Source of the DNA: Desulfovibrio sp. TomC
GTDB lineage: Bacteria; Desulfobacterota; Desulfovibrionia; Desulfovibrionales; Desulfovibrionaceae
Direction: 5' to 3'
Assembly: GCF_000801335.2 (NCBI RefSeq)
Contig: NZ_JSEH01000017.1
Location: forward strand, 1-64,000
DNA length: 64,000 nucleotides
Below, piece after piece: positions 61,161 to 64,000 of this stretch. The notes under the pieces were generated by a model. The model had not been told where the DNA came from and did not search any database. It saw only the letters and a list, made by a program, of their open reading frames with translations. Made by a program: the position numbers and the translations under genes. Positions within the stretch are counted from its first letter, which is position 1, and the number at the start of each line of letters is the position of its first letter.

Positions 61161-63110
61161 TCATGCCTCATCGGCATGATGATACAGCAAGGTTAAAACG
61201 GTGATGTCGTCCGCCTGCTCGGCTTCCCCGGCGAAAGCATTCACGGCCTGCATGACGGCTTCGTCCAGGGCCTGGGGGGAAAGGGCGGCGGCCTGGGCCA
61301 GGGCGTCGTGGAGCCGGTCGGCGCCGAACAGTTCCAGGCCGGGGTTCATGGCCTCGGTGACGCCGTCGGTGAAGGCCACGAGCTTTTCGCCGGGGGCCAG
61401 GGTCACCGTGGCCGTGCGGTAGACGCTGTCTTCCATGACGCCGAGGAACAGGCCGCGCGGCAGGGCCAGCCAGGAGACCGTGCCGTCCGGGGCAATGCGG
61501 GCCGGGGGGTTGTGCCCGGCATTGGAAAAAGTGAGCTGGCCGGTGGTGAAATCGAGGATGCCCAGGAACATGGTGACAAAGAGCATGGACTCGTTGTCCA
61601 CGCACAGTTCCCGGTTGACCTTGGTGAGGATCTCGGCCGGGTCGGACTCCTGCTCGGCAATGCCTTTGACCAGGGTTTTGGTCACGGCCATAAACAGGGC
61701 CGCCGGCACGCCCTTGCCCGAGACGTCGCCGACCAGCACGAGCAGCCGGCCCGGCCCGATGAGAAAGAAGTCGTACAGGTCGCCGCCCACTTCCCAGGCC
61801 GGCACGAGGTCGGCGTGCAGGGAAAAGGCGTTGATCTCGGGAAACGGAGGGAATTTCTTGGGCAGAAAGCTCATCTGGATGGTGCGGGCGATTTTCAGTT
61901 CCGACTCCAGCCGTTCCTTGGCCTTGGTGGTGGCGGTCAGGTCGGCGATGTAGTCGCGCAGGGCCAGGCGCATCTGCTCAAAGGAGCGCGACAACGCGCC
62001 CACTTCGTCGGAACCGGAGGCGACCGGCACCGGGGTGTCGAGGTTGCCCCGGGCGATCTGGGCGGCGGTGGCGGCCAGCCGCGACAGGGGGCGGGTGATG
62101 GTGGCGGCGATAAAGGCGATGACCAGGAGCAGGACGGTAAAGCCGGCTCCGCCGAGAATGGCCACTTCGCGGCCGAGCTTGCGCAGATCGGCAAACAGTT
62201 CGTCCTCGGGCACGATAACGCCCATGGACCAGCCCGTGACCGGCATGGGGGCGAAAGCCAGCCAGGCGGGCTTGCCGAGGATGAAGTCGGGCAGGCGGGC
62301 AAAGCCTTCTTCGCCCTGGATCATGCGGCGGCCGATGGCGCGCAACAGCGGACTGCTGCTCGCCTCGGCCAGACTGAAGATGCTCTCGCGCATAAGCAGG
62401 CGGTTGTCGGGGTGGGAGACATAGGTGCCGCCCCGGCTGATGAGGAAGGCGTAGCCGGAATGGTACAGGGAGATTTTGGCCACCTGCCGGCGCAGCCAGT
62501 CCAGGGAGACATCGGCCGTGACCACGCCGAGAACGGCGGTGGTGTCGTCTTCGGCCCGCATGATGGGGACGCTAAACGTGGTCATGACGATGTCGCCGCC
62601 GGCTTCGTCGAAATACGGTTCGCTCCAGACCGGGCGGCCCAGTTCCTTGGGGATGAGGTACCAGTTCTCGAGTTGGTAATAGTCCTCGTAGCCAAGCGGC
62701 ACCCGGACCACGGCGTCGCCCCGGCGACAGTAGTATGGAGCGAACCGGGACTGGCCGGCAAAAACGCCCGGCTCAAAGGCGGCGGCCGTGCCGAAGACGT
62801 CGGGGTTGGTTTGCAGGAAATCCTGGAGCGACCGCTCAAGGTCCTCGGCCGGGGGCAGCTCCCGGGCCAGACCCCGGGCCAGAAACCGCGGGATGCGTTC
62901 GATGCCGGACAGGGGGGCTTCGATGCGATACACCGCCCCGCGCAGCAGATTCTTGGCGTTCTCGCGCACCCCGGCCAGGATCATGGCCTTGGAGGACTGG
63001 TAGTAATAGGCAAAGGCCGCCGTGAAAATGAGCGTGGCGCTGGTCAGGATGCAAAAGGCCAGCCGGAAGGCCAGACCGCGCGAGAGGCGCACGTCAGGGG
63101 AGGGGGACAT
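61161..63110 (-). CDS. SpoIIE-type PP2C phosphatase with Cache sensor and HAMP
   Basis: The 649-residue protein has a helix near residues 15-35, an extracytoplasmic ~260-residue double-Cache-like domain (PYYCRRGDAVVRVPLGYEDYYQLENWY, WSEPYFDEAGGDIVMTTFSVPI), a second helix (~300-322), HAMP and a PP2C/RsbU-SpoIIE domain. The PP2C domain shows VGGDLYDFF, VGDVSGKGVPAALFM, FSNAGHNPP and FTDGVTEAMN, and its Mn-binding aspartates are present. It would dephosphorylate an anti-sigma antagonist in response to a ligand. Start ATG 63110 is preferred over 63122. It overlaps the binding-protein gene upstream. Confidence 0.9.
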   Translation of the reverse strand: MSPSPDVRLSRGLAFRLAFCILTSATLIFTAAFAYYYQSSKAMILAGVRENAKNLLRGAVYRIEAPLSGIERIPRFLARGLARELPPAEDLERSLQDFLQTNPDVFGTAAAFEPGVFAGQSRFAPYYCRRGDAVVRVPLGYEDYYQLENWYLIPKELGRPVWSEPYFDEAGGDIVMTTFSVPIMRAEDDTTAVLGVVTADVSLDWLRRQVAKISLYHSGYAFLISRGGTYVSHPDNRLLMRESIFSLAEASSSPLLRAIGRRMIQGEEGFARLPDFILGKPAWLAFAPMPVTGWSMGVIVPEDELFADLRKLGREVAILGGAGFTVLLLVIAFIAATITRPLSRLAATAAQIARGNLDTPVPVASGSDEVGALSRSFEQMRLALRDYIADLTATTKAKERLESELKIARTIQMSFLPKKFPPFPEINAFSLHADLVPAWEVGGDLYDFFLIGPGRLLVLVGDVSGKGVPAALFMAVTKTLVKGIAEQESDPAEILTKVNRELCVDNESMLFVTMFLGILDFTTGQLTFSNAGHNPPARIAPDGTVSWLALPRGLFLGVMEDSVYRTATVTLAPGEKLVAFTDGVTEAMNPGLELFGADRLHDALAQAAALSPQALDEAVMQAVNAFAGEAEQADDITVLTLLYHHADEA

Positions 63111-64000
63111 GGAAAGCCTCATATTCCGGGACAGCGGTGATCAGCCCGACACGGCGCAGGGCCTGGGCCGTGGTCTCGTAGCGTTCCCTGGCAAGCGTTC
63201 CCAGCGGATCGGCCTCGGAGGTCATGGCCTGTTTGATCTGGGCCAGCATCCATTGCTGGTGCATCCGGTTGGTGGGCAGATGGGCGGCCGAAACATGGCT
63301 CATGACGATGTCCAGGGCCTCGTCGGGATGGGCAAAGGCATAGCGCCAGCCCGCAAGGGAGGCCCGGGTGACGCCCCGGACCAGTTCCGGGTCGTTTCGG
63401 GCGGTTTCCTCCAGGGTGTACAGGCCGTCCTCGGGCAGGTCGAGGCCATGGTCGGCCATGGAGAACACGGTGAGTTCCTCGGGATCAAGCCCGGCGTTTA
63501 TAATGGCGTGGTATTCGTTGTAGCGCATGGCCGAGCAGGCGGCCACGCCGCCGCGCAGAAAGAGATCCACGGTAAAGCCCTGGGGCACGGTGGTCACGCG
63601 GAGGCCGTTTCGCCGGAAAAAGGCCTGGGTGGCCATGCGAAATTCCGGTCCCCAAAGGCTCACCCGGCGGCCGTCGAGGTCGGCCGGGGCCTGGATGCCG
63701 TCGGCCTTCCTGGCGATGAGCAGCAGGGTGGAATGGGGGACGAACTGGGCCAGATTGACCAGCGGCAGGCCGGCGGCGCGTTCCTCGATGGCCGTGGTCA
63801 GGAAAAAGGTGCCGAACTGGGCCGTGCCCTGGCGCAGGAGTCGGGAGGGCGGTTGCCCCGGGCCGCCGCGCAGGATGGTCAGATCCACCCCTTCGCGGGT
63901 GTAAAAGCCTTTGGCCAGGGCCACGTAATAGCCGGCGAATTGGGCCTGCGGTTCCCACTGGGGAATGAGTGCGGCCTTTTTCAGTGGCTCGGCAGCGCAG
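63094..64000 (-). CDS. NMT1/SsuA-like solute-binding protein (5' truncated)
   Basis: The frame is open through the right edge. The visible ~300 residues begin CAAEPLKKAALIPQW and include PQAQFAGYYVALAKGFYTREGVDL, the NMT1/THI5-like signature of periplasmic proteins that bind nitrate, sulfonates, taurine or pyrimidine precursors. LWGPEFRMATQAFF and PQGFTVDLFLRGGVAA follow. The first visible Cys might be a lipobox residue. The stop overlaps the start of the Cache-phosphatase gene by 17 nt, so the two are co-translated. No permease or ATPase is visible. Confidence 0.85.
   Translation of the reverse strand, partial: CAAEPLKKAALIPQWEPQAQFAGYYVALAKGFYTREGVDLTILRGGPGQPPSRLLRQGTAQFGTFFLTTAIEERAAGLPLVNLAQFVPHSTLLLIARKADGIQAPADLDGRRVSLWGPEFRMATQAFFRRNGLRVTTVPQGFTVDLFLRGGVAACSAMRYNEYHAIINAGLDPEELTVFSMADHGLDLPEDGLYTLEETARNDPELVRGVTRASLAGWRYAFAHPDEALDIVMSHVSAAHLPTNRMHQQWMLAQIKQAMTSEADPLGTLARERYETTAQALRRVGLITAVPEYEAFHVPLP

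Overview
The window is GC-rich double-stranded bacterial DNA with dense, mostly short-spaced genes. The gene mix points to a sulfate-reducing deltaproteobacterium of the Desulfovibrio/Solidesulfovibrio type. It includes three methyl-accepting chemotaxis proteins, a Hyf-like membrane complex, a MucR-type regulator, a DUF47/Pit phosphate pair, a RicT-like PSP1 gene overlapping metG, and oxygen-defence genes in an otherwise anaerobic-looking set. The taxon is inferred from gene content and base composition; no rRNA or marker search was possible. Both ends cut genes: a glycosidase-like protein on the left and a solute-binding protein on the right.

Layout. 1-3.4 kb: a secreted-looking glycosidase-like protein with cysteine-rich repeats, then an O-antigen ligase-like protein. 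3.5-6.8 kb: an MFS exporter, a class V aminotransferase and an orphan ParA-like ATPase, closed by a strong bidirectional terminator. 6.9-14.9 kb (minus strand): a SLOG-fold protein and a six-gene HyfB-C-E-F-G-(H+I) complex. Its large subunit has lost the Ni ligands, so it is an energy-converting hydrogenase-related (Ehr) complex rather than a hydrogenase. 15-19.5 kb: a chemotaxis receptor, a three-part PqqD/radical SAM/ArsM-like methyltransferase fusion and a 59-residue membrane microprotein. 19.8-24.2 kb: YchJ-like and YtqB-like genes, a second microprotein, an AT-richer stretch with a glycosyltransferase-methyltransferase fusion, and tRNA-Lys(CUU).

24.4-29.7 kb: PSP1/RicT-like gene, metG and a chemotaxis receptor with a C-terminal sensor. 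30-32.9 kb: a DevBAC-type ABC exporter. 33.3-37.1 kb: a lipoprotein, a YkgJ-like protein, a shikimate-kinase-like enzyme (possibly a homoserine kinase), gmhA, an FmdB-type zinc ribbon and hemC. 37.1-41 kb: a DUF2142-like membrane protein and an AlgI/AlgJ-type O-acetylation pair. After about 530 bp of AT-richer DNA comes a small ten-letter-alphabet Gly/Phe/Leu/Ser/Thr protein with its own ribosome site and terminator. 41.9-45.3 kb (minus): chemotaxis receptor, third microprotein, secreted protein and hemerythrin, preceded by a lipoprotein. 45.5-51.1 kb: a lipase-like lipoprotein, a PhoR-like sensor lacking a visible ATP-binding domain, a DUF47 protein and a Pit phosphate transporter. 51.4-54.4 kb (minus): katA, a PerR/Fur regulator with a Fur-type box before katA, and a second DUF47 protein. 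55-59.4 kb: an RND efflux pair. 59.8-64 kb (minus): an unknown protein, a MucR-type regulator, a SpoIIE-type phosphatase with a Cache sensor, and an NMT1-like binding protein.

A family of modular palindromic repeats (seven copies noted) sits between genes at 29.7, 29.9, 51.35 and 59.4-59.75 kb. A constant GGCCGCCGGAGGC half is joined to one of two interchangeable hairpin types. I saw no CRISPR array, rRNA, transposase or integrase.
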